Assembly (NCBI GenBank): GCA_937902565.1
Contig: CALFMX010000194.1
Coordinates: forward strand, 1 to 12,899
Direction: 5' to 3'
Origin: an uncultured Spirochaetales bacterium
Lineage (GTDB): Bacteria; Spirochaetota; Spirochaetia; Sphaerochaetales; Sphaerochaetaceae
Length of the DNA stretch: 12,899 nt
Made by a program: the position numbers and the translations under genes
In this document: one piece after another, positions 4,883-12,345 of the stretch
Numbering within the stretch: position 1 is the first letter of the stretch
Layout: each line of letters begins with the position of its first letter
Notes under the pieces: model-generated
Told to the model about the DNA's origin: nothing
What the model saw: the letters and a program-made list of their open reading frames with translations, nothing else
Database searches by the model: none

Positions 4883-5572
4883 ATGAGTACCCTTTATCTG
4901 GTGGCAACCCCGATCGGCAATCTTGGAGATATCACCTACCGGGCGGTGGAGACGCTGAAAACCGTCGATGTCATCGCCTGTGAGGATACCCGCCACACCC
5001 AGCAGCTGCTCACCCACTATGGGATCTCAAAGCGCCTGATCGCCACCCATGCCCACAACGAGGAGGCATCAGCGAAGGGGATCGTCGCCCTGCTGGAGGC
5101 GGGCCAATCGGTCGCCTTCGTCAGCGATGCCGGCACCCCCGGGATCAGCGATCCGGGAAGTCGCCTGGTGGAGGTGGTCCGTGAAGCGGGGTATGAGATC
5201 GTCCCGATCCCCGGAGCCTCGGCGTTCACCGCCCTGGTCAGTGTAGCCGGCCTGGTGGGCAAGACGATCACCTTCGAGGGCTTCCTCTCCCCAAAGAGCG
5301 GGCGGCGGAAAGGGCGCCTGGAGGTGCTGCTCGGCCGCGGGGATGCCTTCGTCATCTACGAAAGTCCCTTCAGGGTGGTCAAGACGCTCGCTGAAATCGC
5401 CGCCTTGGCCGCTGACAGGCGGGTGGTCGTTGGACGGGAGATGACCAAGAAGTTCGAGGAGTTCATCATCGGAGAGGCGAGCGAGGTCGCATCCCTCCTA
5501 TCTGAACGTACGTCGATCAAGGGGGAGTTCGCCCTCTTGGTGGGGCCGGCGGGCGATGATTACGATACGTAA
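4883..5572 (+). CDS. rsmI: 16S rRNA (cytidine-2'-O)-methyltransferase RsmI
   Basis: RsmI uses S-adenosylmethionine to 2'-O-methylate C1402 of 16S rRNA in the decoding centre. The 229 residues show the tetrapyrrole-methylase fold signatures: LYLVATPIGNLGDIT (4-18), ACEDTRHTQQLL (32-43), FVSDAGTPGISDPG (79-92), PIPGASAFTALVSVAGL (108-124), FEGFLSPKSGRRKGRL (131-146) and YESPFRVVKTL (159-169). E. coli RsmI is about 285 residues, so this one lacks the C-terminal extension and ends shortly after GEFALLVGP. Start: ATG 4883 begins the canonical N-terminus; a longer frame from an ATG at 4817 adds unrelated residues and was rejected. There is no good Shine-Dalgarno. It overlaps the next gene by 17 bases, so an rRNA/tRNA modification operon is likely. 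Confidence 0.95.
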   Translation: MSTLYLVATPIGNLGDITYRAVETLKTVDVIACEDTRHTQQLLTHYGISKRLIATHAHNEEASAKGIVALLEAGQSVAFVSDAGTPGISDPGSRLVEVVREAGYEIVPIPGASAFTALVSVAGLVGKTITFEGFLSPKSGRRKGRLEVLLGRGDAFVIYESPFRVVKTLAEIAALAADRRVVVGREMTKKFEEFIIGEASEVASLLSERTSIKGEFALLVGPAGDDYDT

Positions 5573-6341
5573 GCTCTCCACCCTCCCGCCCAGGACCAGG
5601 ATCCGCAAGATAGCACGGCTCTTCCATCAGTGCGGGTGCGGCAGCTGCCACCCCTCATACCTCTTGTCACTGGTGACTCTGGCACAGGAGACGCTCACAG
5701 ACCTTTTGGGAAGCGGGGTCGACCATGCGTTTCTCAATCGCCTCCCACCGCTTATCGAGAGCGGTGATGAGGCGCTGCCGCTTGCCCTGGAGGATGGGTA
5801 CCACCTCCTGCTCTCCGCCCTTGGCGAGACGGTCGCCGACTGGGACCTGGAGGATGGCGAGGGGGAGTTGGACCGGTCGAAGCGGACCATCTGGGAGCAC
5901 TACCTGGTCATCGACCGTGTGCGCAGCCCCTACAATGTCGGTTCGATCTTCCGCAGCGCCGACTCCTTCGGGATCAAGAAGATCTTTCTCATCGAGGGGA
6001 GCGGGGACCCGGGCCATAGCCGGGCGCTGCGCACCAGCGGCGGGACGACCGCCACGGTCGATTATGAGGTCCTCACCGAGGATGGGGTGTGTACAGCACT
6101 CTCCTCCCTCGCCCTTCCCCTCTTCGCCCTGGAGAGTGGCGGGGAGGATATCACGAGCTTCGCCTTCCCCGAGCGGGGGGCAGCGGTGGTCGGGAGCGAG
6201 GAGCTTGGGGTCAGTGCGAGGATGCTGGCCCTCTGCGATGGCTCGCTGGGCAGGGCCTCCATCCTGCTGGGGGGGACCAAGGGGTCGCTCAACGTCGCAG
6301 CATCAAGCGCCATCATGCTCTCCAGGTGGTATGCACAATGA
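5556..6341 (+). CDS. SpoU/TrmH-family RNA 2'-O-methyltransferase
   Basis: The 261-residue protein has the three SPOUT motifs in its C-terminal domain: motif 1 NVGSIFRSADSFG (127-139, catalytic-type R133), motif 2 VVGSEELGVS (211-220) and motif 3 GTKGSLNVAASSAI (240-253), which form the trefoil-knot SAM site. The first 110 residues are an extension with little recognisable content, including a CGCGSC cysteine cluster (26-31) that may bind a metal or be incidental. Substrate cannot be assigned: TrmH, RlmB and TrmL-like enzymes share these motifs. The ATG lies within the end of rsmI (17-base overlap), and the stop overlaps the MATE start as ATGA, so the three genes are probably one transcript. 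Confidence 0.9.
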   Translation: MITIRKLSTLPPRTRIRKIARLFHQCGCGSCHPSYLLSLVTLAQETLTDLLGSGVDHAFLNRLPPLIESGDEALPLALEDGYHLLLSALGETVADWDLEDGEGELDRSKRTIWEHYLVIDRVRSPYNVGSIFRSADSFGIKKIFLIEGSGDPGHSRALRTSGGTTATVDYEVLTEDGVCTALSSLALPLFALESGGEDITSFAFPERGAAVVGSEELGVSARMLALCDGSLGRASILLGGTKGSLNVAASSAIMLSRWYAQ

Positions 6342-7708
6342 GAATGGGAAAGCGCCTCGATGCCGAAGAGAACTACGTGCGCATGACCGGGCAGCCGGTG
6401 AAGAGCCTGATCCTCCAGCTGGCCACACCGACGATCATCACCATGTTGATCACCGCCTTCTACAATATGACCGACACCATCTTCGTCAGCCGCCTGGGGA
6501 CGGAGAACAGCGCGGCGGTGGGGATCGTCTACTCGATCATGAGCATCATCCAGGCCATCGGCCTGACCCTCGGCCAGGGCTCGGCCAACACGGTGAGCCG
6601 CCTTTTGGGAGAGAAGCGGAGGCAGGAGGCCGATGAGCTCTTCAGCACCGCCTTCTTCACATCCCTGTTCCTCGGGTTCCTCTTCGCGGTCATTGCCCTC
6701 ATCTCCAAGGAGCGTTTCGTCCGCTTCCTCGGGGCGACGGAGACGATTGCCCCCTATGCGGTCGACTACGCCTCGATCATCCTCATCGGTGCCCCGTGGA
6801 TGGCGGTCACCTACACGATGAACAACAATCTGCGCAGCGAAGGGAAGGCGTATCTGGGGATGATCGGCATGACCAGCGGGGCTGTGCTCAACGTCATCCT
6901 CGACCCGATCCTCATCTTTGGTTTCAAGATGGGGATCAAGGGGGCGGCGTGGGCGACGATCATGAGCCAACTGGTCAGCTTCATCATCCTCTCCAGCCAC
7001 TTTGTGACCAAGCGCAGCAACCTCACCCTCTCCCTCTCCCTGGTCCGGCTGAAGTGGCCGATCTATCGGTCGATCATCATCATCGGGTCGCCCTCGCTCT
7101 TCCGCAGCCTCATGCACACCGTCGCCGCCATTGCGATGAACGTCTACGCCGCTCCCTTTGGGGACGGGGCGATCGCGGCAATGTCCATCACCACGCGTGT
7201 CATGCAGTTCCTCAACTCCGCCCTCATCGGCTTCGGGCAGGGGATGCAGCCGGTTGCCGGCTTCTCGTGGGGGGCCAAGCGCTATGACCGGCTCAGGGAG
7301 GCGTTCTTCTTCTGCACCCGCACGGCAACCGTTGCCTTCCTCTTCATTGCAGTCGTCTGCTTCGCCTCGGCGCGGTACATCATGCTGCTCTTCCTCAAGG
7401 ACCCGGTGGTCGTTGCCATCGGCACGACGGCGATCAGGGCCCAGTGCATACTGCTCCCGATTACTGCCTACAATACCCTCGGGGGGATGGTCTTCCAGTC
7501 GACCGGCCATGGGACGACCAGCTCGATCCTCGCCCTGGTGCGCCAAGGCGTCTTCTTCGTCCCCCTGGTGATCGTGCTCAGCGGTACCATCGGGCTTTTG
7601 GGCCTGCAGATCGCCCAGCCCCTTGCCGATGTACTGACCTTCGCCTTGACGGTGGCCTTTGTCACCCCCTTCATGCGAAAGCTGAAGCGCCTAGCTTCGG
7701 TTGGCTGA
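6338..7708 (+). CDS. MATE-family multidrug/sodium efflux transporter
   Basis: The 456-residue protein shows about twelve hydrophobic helices in two homologous halves. Typical MATE sequence includes the N-terminal LATPTIITMLITAFYNMTDTIFVSRLG (written here in part: ATPTIITMLITAFYNM, then TDTIFVSRLG), GQGSANTVSRLLGEKR, NNNLRSEGK and, in the second half, IGFGQGMQPVAGFSWGAKRYDR. MATE proteins export cationic drugs and metabolites in exchange for Na+ or H+; substrate cannot be assigned, and the sequence looks closest to the NorM/DinF-like bacterial branch. Start: ATG 6338 in the ATGA overlap with the methyltransferase stop, with AGGTGG eight bases upstream; a longer open frame from 6089 is methyltransferase shadow. 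Its 3' end overlaps the convergent lon-like gene by 18 bases, leaving no room for a conventional terminator. Confidence 0.95.
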   Translation: MRMGKRLDAEENYVRMTGQPVKSLILQLATPTIITMLITAFYNMTDTIFVSRLGTENSAAVGIVYSIMSIIQAIGLTLGQGSANTVSRLLGEKRRQEADELFSTAFFTSLFLGFLFAVIALISKERFVRFLGATETIAPYAVDYASIILIGAPWMAVTYTMNNNLRSEGKAYLGMIGMTSGAVLNVILDPILIFGFKMGIKGAAWATIMSQLVSFIILSSHFVTKRSNLTLSLSLVRLKWPIYRSIIIIGSPSLFRSLMHTVAAIAMNVYAAPFGDGAIAAMSITTRVMQFLNSALIGFGQGMQPVAGFSWGAKRYDRLREAFFFCTRTATVAFLFIAVVCFASARYIMLLFLKDPVVVAIGTTAIRAQCILLPITAYNTLGGMVFQSTGHGTTSSILALVRQGVFFVPLVIVLSGTIGLLGLQIAQPLADVLTFALTVAFVTPFMRKLKRLASVG

Positions 7709-9724
7709 GACGGCCTGGTACATCTTCTTCAGCCGCTCCTCGATGGCGTGGTTGAAGTTGCCTGCCGGGTAGTTGCCCTTGGCGTTGCGGATGCCGGCGG
7801 GCCGGTCGGTGAGGAGGGCCATCCCCTCGTCGATCGTCCGGATCGCCCAGATGAAGAACTGCTTCTTCTCGATCGCATCGATCACCTCGGCACTGAGGAT
7901 GAGGTTGCGTACGTTCTGGATCGGGATGATGACCCCCTGCCGTCCCGTCAGAGCGGTGGTGGTGCAGGTTTTGAAGAAGCCCTCGATCTTCTCGTTGATG
8001 CCGCCGACCGGCTGGATCATCCCCATCTGGTTGACCGAACCGGTCACAGCGATATCCTGGCGCACTGGCAGCTCCCCGATGGCGGAGAGGAGGGCGTAGA
8101 GCTCGCTTGATGAGGCGCTGTCGCCGTCCACCTCTGCATAGGATTGCTCGAAGGCGATGCCGGCGTAGATCGAGAGGGGGAAGTTGCGTGCATAGTGCTT
8201 GCGCAGGTACCCCTCGAGGATCAGGAGGCCCTTGTCGTGGATCTCCCCGCTCAGGCCCGCCTCGTGCTCGATGTTGACGATCCCCTCGCTGCCGGGGGCG
8301 ACGGTACAGCTGATGACCGTGGGGGTGCCGAAGGAGACGGCGCCACGGTCCATGACGGCGAGGCCATTTACCATCCCCACCTTCATTCCGCTGAGGTTGA
8401 TGATCATCTCGCCGCTCTTGATCTGCTCGTTGATCCGGCTCTCGCTGATCGAGGCGGCGTAGTCACGCTCCTCGTTCACCCTGAGGATCAACGACCCGTC
8501 GATCACCTGCTTGTCGTGGCTCGTGGCCCACCAGTGGGCCTCCTCCAAGAGGTCGTAGAGGACAGAGAAGTGGGTGGTGAGGTGGTCGCGGGACTCTGCA
8601 TACCAGGCGCTGTAGCGCAGCAGTTCTGCCAGTGCGTCATCGGTGATCTCAAGCAATTGGTGTTCACTCTGGTAGCGCAGGATATTGGCGATGGTCTGGG
8701 CGATTGTCTCGTCGCTCCTCTCCATCTGGTAGTCGAACTCGGCGCTGATCTTGAAGAGGGAGAGGAAGCGGTCATCCTCCTCGCTGAGCATGTCGTAGGT
8801 CTCCTCGCTGCCGATGAGGATCACCTTGACGGGAAGGTCCGCCATCTGGGGGCGGATGGGGCTGCCCCTGAGCTCCCCCCTGGGGCTGATACCCCCCTCG
8901 ATGGCGAGGGCGTTGGCATCGATGTACCGCTTCAGCGCCTCCCAGAGTCCGCTCTCGGCGAGCAGGTCCTCGACGTCGATGACGATGAAGCCACCGCTTG
9001 CGGCAAGGAGGGAGCCGGCATGGAGGCCGAGATGGGGGTGCTTCTCCTTGGCATCGATGGACCCGAAGAGGTTGGTGTGAGAGGGGTGGCCCTCGATGAT
9101 GAAGGGCCGGCTCTTTGAGTGGGCGTGGTTGACCACCAGGTTTGCGTGGTACTTGGTGGCAAGCCCCCCCGCCCTGATCGCCTCCTTGTCGAGGTGGTCG
9201 ATCTGCTTGGAGAGGCGGATTATATCCCCCTTGAGCCCGCTGTAGTAGCTGGGTCCCTGGGGGAAGGAGAAGGATTGCTCAAGGTTCGAGACCAGCGCCT
9301 TGGCGCGGGGGAGGAAGTCGCTCCGCTCCTCAATCAGGGTGATGAGCTCCTGGTTGAAGGTGAAGAGGGCATCGACGAAACGCTCTCCTTCCCCCCGCTC
9401 CATGGTGACGATCATCGGGGTGTCCGGCTGGCCGAAGTTATGGACATAGAGGATGTCACGCAGGTCTGCCCCATCGCCTGCGATGGCGGCGACGGTGTGC
9501 TGTACCGCCTTGTGGCGGCCACTGCCGCTGTCGCCGCTGACGAAGATATTGTACCCGCTCTTGGGAATGGAGAGGCCGAGCTCAAGGGAGCGCAGGGCGC
9601 GCGGCTGGCCTACGACAACTGCGCTGCTGCCCAGTCGCTTGCAGCGCTCGATGGTGGCGCTATCGAAGCCAAAGTCGGCCTCTTCCCTGCTGAGGGGCTT
9701 CACACGGATTTGTTGTTCGGACAT
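7691..9724 (-). CDS. Lon-like ATP-dependent protease (AAA_32 / Lon_C type)
   Basis: The 677-residue protein couples an AAA-type module to a C-terminal Lon proteolytic domain. The P-loop reads SGDSGSGRHKA (63-73); the usual GK[ST] is replaced by GRH. Walker B-like GGFIVIDVEDLL is at 244-255. The Lon domain has the catalytic Ser in GDSAS (S536) and Lys in GGINEKIEGF (K579); the 43-residue spacing equals that of the Ser679-Lys722 dyad of E. coli Lon. The N-terminal substrate-binding domain of classic Lon is absent and an insert (about 115-235) separates Walker A and B, as in the Lon-related family with AAA_32. Probably a cytosolic quality-control protease. There is no Shine-Dalgarno; a sigma-70 promoter ends six bases before the ATG. 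Convergent 18-base overlap with the MATE gene. Confidence 0.9.
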   Translation of the reverse strand: MSEQQIRVKPLSREEADFGFDSATIERCKRLGSSAVVVGQPRALRSLELGLSIPKSGYNIFVSGDSGSGRHKAVQHTVAAIAGDGADLRDILYVHNFGQPDTPMIVTMERGEGERFVDALFTFNQELITLIEERSDFLPRAKALVSNLEQSFSFPQGPSYYSGLKGDIIRLSKQIDHLDKEAIRAGGLATKYHANLVVNHAHSKSRPFIIEGHPSHTNLFGSIDAKEKHPHLGLHAGSLLAASGGFIVIDVEDLLAESGLWEALKRYIDANALAIEGGISPRGELRGSPIRPQMADLPVKVILIGSEETYDMLSEEDDRFLSLFKISAEFDYQMERSDETIAQTIANILRYQSEHQLLEITDDALAELLRYSAWYAESRDHLTTHFSVLYDLLEEAHWWATSHDKQVIDGSLILRVNEERDYAASISESRINEQIKSGEMIINLSGMKVGMVNGLAVMDRGAVSFGTPTVISCTVAPGSEGIVNIEHEAGLSGEIHDKGLLILEGYLRKHYARNFPLSIYAGIAFEQSYAEVDGDSASSSELYALLSAIGELPVRQDIAVTGSVNQMGMIQPVGGINEKIEGFFKTCTTTALTGRQGVIIPIQNVRNLILSAEVIDAIEKKQFFIWAIRTIDEGMALLTDRPAGIRNAKGNYPAGNFNHAIEERLKKMYQAVSANRS

Positions 9725-9730
9725 GGTCGA

Positions 9731-9759
9731 ACTATAGGTGGTGGAATAATTGGTGTCAA
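9731..9759 (-). promoter_or_regulatory. Sigma-70 promoter of the Lon-like gene, leaderless layout
   Basis: On the minus strand TTGACA (9759-9754) is a perfect -35, and TATAGT (9736-9731) matches five of six, with a 17-base spacer. The ATG at 9724 follows after six bases, so transcription should begin at or within a base or so of the start codon, giving a leaderless mRNA. It overlaps the divergent nif3-like promoter region. Confidence 0.8.
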
Positions 9760-9764
9760 CTCTC

Positions 9765-9770
9765 TATACT
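9765..9770 (+). promoter_or_regulatory. -10 element of the Nif3-like gene, leaderless layout
   Basis: TATACT matches the -10 consensus at five of six positions and ends six bases before the ATG at 9777. A matching -35 is poor (TGGAAT at 9742-9747 with a 17-base spacer). The region is shared with the divergent promoter of the Lon-like gene, so the two polymerases may exclude each other. Confidence 0.5.
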
Positions 9771-9776
9771 GGGACC

Positions 9777-10532
9777 ATGAAACAGCACGAACTGGTCTCC
9801 TATCTCGATTCCTATCTGCAAATTGACACCTTCAGGGCCATTGACTACAGCCTCAACTCCCTGGTGGTCTCAGCACCTGACGAGCGGGAGGTGAAGCGCG
9901 TCTGCACGGCGGTGGATGCATCGCTGTCGACCTTTGAGCGGGCCATCGATGAGGGGTGCGACCTCCTGATCGTCCACCACGGCCTCTTCTGGGGTTCCCC
10001 GCTTGCCATCACCGGAGCCCATTATCGCCGGATCAAGACCCTGCTCGATGCCAACGTGAGCCTCTATGCTGCCCACCTCCCCCTCGATGCACACCCCGAG
10101 GTCGGCAACAACGCACAGATGGCCAAGGCCCTGGGCCTTGAGGACATCGAGCCATTCTCCCCCTACAAGGGGATTCCCATCGGCTTCATGGGCCGCTTCA
10201 GCGAGATGCGCGATGCCGCCTGGATCTGCAAGCGGCTCGCCTTCGATGACCCGACGATCCTCGATGTGGGCACACGCTCTTTCAGGAGTGTGGGCATTGT
10301 CAGCGGAGGGGCGAGCGATGACCTCAGCGACGCAGTCGCCCTGGGCCTGGACCTCTTCATCACCGGAGAGGTGAAGCACCAGGCCTTCCACGAGGCGGCA
10401 GAGGCGCACACCGCCGTCATCGGCGGGGGCCACTACAACACCGAGGTTTTCGGGGTGCGGGCACTCGGTGAGCACCTCAGGGAGCGCTTCGGCCTCAGCG
10501 TGACCTTCATTGCCAACCCGACGGGCCTGTAG
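9777..10532 (+). CDS. Nif3-like dinuclear metal centre protein (YbgI family)
   Basis: The 251-residue protein belongs to the Nif3/YbgI family, sometimes annotated as GTP cyclohydrolase I type 2; the physiological role of the family is unsettled. Probable metal ligands are visible: H67 and H68 in IVHHGLFWG, D104 in HLPLDAH, and H219 and E223 in GGGHYNTEVFG. Spacings agree with the two-metal site of E. coli YbgI. GEVKHQ (197-202) is another family motif. Length is near that of YbgI (247), so no extra domain is inserted. The ATG at 9777 has no Shine-Dalgarno but a -10 element six bases upstream; a start at 9750 would lie upstream of that element and is less likely. It is followed by lspA 12 bases later, whose promoter lies inside the end of this gene. 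Confidence 0.92.
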   Translation: MKQHELVSYLDSYLQIDTFRAIDYSLNSLVVSAPDEREVKRVCTAVDASLSTFERAIDEGCDLLIVHHGLFWGSPLAITGAHYRRIKTLLDANVSLYAAHLPLDAHPEVGNNAQMAKALGLEDIEPFSPYKGIPIGFMGRFSEMRDAAWICKRLAFDDPTILDVGTRSFRSVGIVSGGASDDLSDAVALGLDLFITGEVKHQAFHEAAEAHTAVIGGGHYNTEVFGVRALGEHLRERFGLSVTFIANPTGL

Positions 10533-10538
10533 TACTAT
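10510..10538 (+). promoter_or_regulatory. Candidate promoter of lspA, leaderless layout
   Basis: TTGCCA (10510-10515, five of six matches) and TACTAT (10533-10538, four of six) are 17 bases apart, and the lspA ATG follows six bases after the -10. The -35 is inside the final codons of the nif3-like gene and the spacer spans its stop. Confidence 0.5.
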
Positions 10539-10544
10539 CACCTC

Positions 10545-11066
10545 ATGCAAGAGAAACCCTCGAAACGCCTGGCCCCCTTTGCCCTGACAGCAGCGGTAGT
10601 GCTCCTGGACCAACTCTCCAAGGCGTGGGTTGTCGCCACCATCGCGGAGAACAGCGTGGGCCATCGCTTCTTCGGCGACTTCCTCGCCATCATCCACGTG
10701 CGCAACACCGCCATCGCCTTCAGCATGGGGGTAGGCTTGCCGAGCGTGGTGAAGATCCTTTTCTTCATCCTTCTGCCCTTGCTCTTGGTCACTGCTGTGA
10801 CTATTCTATTGGTAGGCAATCGCGTAGCGCTGAAGAGCTCCTGGCGGTGGGTCCTCGCCCTCTTTTTGGGTGGTGGGATCGGGAATCTGATCGATCGGAT
10901 CTTCCGCTCCTTCCGGGTGGTGGACTTCATCAGTGTGAAGGTCTACGGCTTCCTCGGGTTTGAGCGATGGCCGACCTTCAACGTTGCCGACGCGTCGCTG
11001 GTGGTCAGCGGCATACTCTTGGCGGCGTTGCTACTCTTTGACAAAGGAGACGACCTAGATGTCTAA
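10545..11066 (+). CDS. lspA: Lipoprotein signal peptidase II
   Basis: LspA cleaves the signal peptide of diacylglyceryl-modified prolipoproteins in the inner membrane. The 173-residue protein has four hydrophobic helices and all family motifs: LLDQLSKAWV (20-29), VRNTAIAFSM (52-61), GGGIGNLIDRIF (109-120), RVVDFIS (124-130) and FNVADASLVV (145-154). D127 and D149 correspond to the aspartyl dyad of the P. aeruginosa enzyme (D124, D143); N114, D117 and N146 are also conserved. Helix 1 keeps the DQ pair. The usual family NTGAAFS reads NTAIAFS here. No Shine-Dalgarno precedes the ATG, and a -10-like element lies six bases upstream. The 3' end overlaps the next gene by eight bases. Confidence 0.97.
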   Translation: MQEKPSKRLAPFALTAAVVLLDQLSKAWVVATIAENSVGHRFFGDFLAIIHVRNTAIAFSMGVGLPSVVKILFFILLPLLLVTAVTILLVGNRVALKSSWRWVLALFLGGGIGNLIDRIFRSFRVVDFISVKVYGFLGFERWPTFNVADASLVVSGILLAALLLFDKGDDLDV

Positions 11067-11331
11067 ACGAACCAATACCGTCCTCTTCATGTTGGCTGCC
11101 ACGGTGGCCAATATCCTCCTGATGATGATCATCTTCATCATCTGCTTTATCCTGCTCACCCGTTTCGTAGACCCGGAGAGTTCGCTCGTCCCCCTCTACC
11201 TGGGCCTGACCTTCCTCGTGTCGATCGGGGGCAGCTTCTTCCTCTATTCAAAGATCATCAAACTCCTCAACACCAAGTTCGATCTCGAGAGCAAGCTTGG
11301 CCCGCTCTTCCCCTCAAAGCGCAGGAAGTAG
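11059..11331 (+). CDS. Small two-helix membrane protein downstream of lspA
   Basis: The 90-residue protein has two transmembrane segments, about residues 7-33 (VLFMLAATVANILLMMIIFI onward) and 43-65 (LVPLYLGLTFLVSIGGSFFL), and a lysine/arginine-rich C-terminus (GPLFPSKRRK) that should face the cytoplasm. No family is recognised. Start: ATG 11059 lies within the last codons of lspA and has AAAGGAG nine bases upstream, so expression is coupled to lspA. That suggests a part in membrane or lipoprotein processing, but only by position. Confidence 0.8.
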   Translation: MSKRTNTVLFMLAATVANILLMMIIFIICFILLTRFVDPESSLVPLYLGLTFLVSIGGSFFLYSKIIKLLNTKFDLESKLGPLFPSKRRK

Positions 11332-11334
11332 GCC

Positions 11335-12345
11335 ATGGCGCAGAATACCGCTGTATTCTCAGGCCTCTCCTGGTACCCATTCAGTGAACGGCCGGTCATC
11401 GAGAGCAAATGGTACATGCCCGCCCTCGGAGACCCCTTCTTCCTCTTCCCCGAGGAGAGCCCCGATGAGAAGTGGCACCTCTTCGGCCACAGCTGGATCG
11501 GTATCGAGCACTTCATCAGTGAGAATGGCATCAGTTGGGAACCACACAAGATGGTACGCCTACGGGGGCGTTCCCCCTCGCTCTACCGTGAGGATGGGGT
11601 CTACTACCTCATCTACGAGAAACACAACCCCGACCTGCCCGAGCTGAAGAAGCGGAGGGGCGGTACGGCGAAGAAGATCTCTCGCAGTCGCTTCGAGATC
11701 TCTGCCTCGAGTGACCTCATGACCTTCGAGGAGCCACGGATCCTGCTCGATTCTGCCGATGTGCCGCTTGCCGGTGAAGGGCTGCGGCAACCGAGGATCA
11801 GCCGACCGCAGATCATCAAGGAGGGGGGCGAGTATCGCCTCTACCATGGGGTCTCCCACCGCCGCCTCTTCGATAGCCGGCAGAAGTGCAGCCGCTACTT
11901 TGCCATGGCATCGAGCCCGACGCTCTATGGGCCCTACACCCCCTTTGAGGAGGGCCGGCCACTGCTGGAGACCGACGCCGATGACCAGTGGCACAACATG
12001 GCGGTGGGCAGTGTCCGCGTCCTGCGGATGACGGATGGCTATGTCGCGCTGCAGTGCGCCTATGGGTGGGATACGCGTCAGGGCAAGTCCATCTCGACCC
12101 TCGTGCAGCTGGAGAGCAGTGATGGCATCGAGTGGAGGCAGACCCTGCGCAAGCCGGTGCTCACCCTCCCCAAGGAGGGGTGGGCGAGCTCCTACATCGT
12201 CAGCTGTGACGTGAACTACAAGGAGAGTGAGGCGTGCTGGTACTGCTACTACAGTGCCAATCGCCGCTGGGGGCGGACCGTTGCCGCCGAGAGCATCGGC
12301 CTGCTGCTTGGCAAGGAGCCATCGCTCAGGCGCCTCAAGCTCTGA
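11335..12345 (+). CDS. Beta-propeller glycosidase-like protein (GH43/GH32-type fold)
   Basis: The 336-residue protein has no signal peptide and shows repeated beta-propeller blades of the glycosidase type: GDPFFLFPE (32-40), WHLFGH..IGIEHFISENGISWE (47-69), SPSLYREDGVYYLIYEKH (80-97), RISRPQIIKEGGEYRLYHG (154-172), and SSDGIEWRQT (261-270). D33 of GDP is placed like the catalytic Asp of such families; other catalytic residues cannot be assigned with certainty, and the H-rich KWHLF-GHSW is unusual. Probable role: cytoplasmic processing of an oligosaccharide, or a non-catalytic relative. The ATG 11335 has AGGAAG seven bases upstream, and is three bases after the upstream stop. It overlaps the convergent thioesterase gene by 11 bases. 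Distant members of GH130 or uncharacterised glucosyl hydrolase-like families are alternatives. Confidence 0.75.
   Translation: MAQNTAVFSGLSWYPFSERPVIESKWYMPALGDPFFLFPEESPDEKWHLFGHSWIGIEHFISENGISWEPHKMVRLRGRSPSLYREDGVYYLIYEKHNPDLPELKKRRGGTAKKISRSRFEISASSDLMTFEEPRILLDSADVPLAGEGLRQPRISRPQIIKEGGEYRLYHGVSHRRLFDSRQKCSRYFAMASSPTLYGPYTPFEEGRPLLETDADDQWHNMAVGSVRVLRMTDGYVALQCAYGWDTRQGKSISTLVQLESSDGIEWRQTLRKPVLTLPKEGWASSYIVSCDVNYKESEACWYCYYSANRRWGRTVAAESIGLLLGKEPSLRRLKL

Noticed and set aside
6062..7546. Minus-strand open frame of 494 codons opposite the MATE gene
   Set aside because: Composition is Glu/Asp/Arg/His-rich with no domain, typical of the antisense of hydrophobic GC-rich coding DNA. The plus strand encodes a clear MATE transporter.
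8144..9118. Plus-strand open frame of 324 codons opposite the Lon-like gene
   Set aside because: Low-complexity Leu/Asp/Glu/Val/Gly sequence with no motif; the minus strand has Lon catalytic residues at exact spacing.
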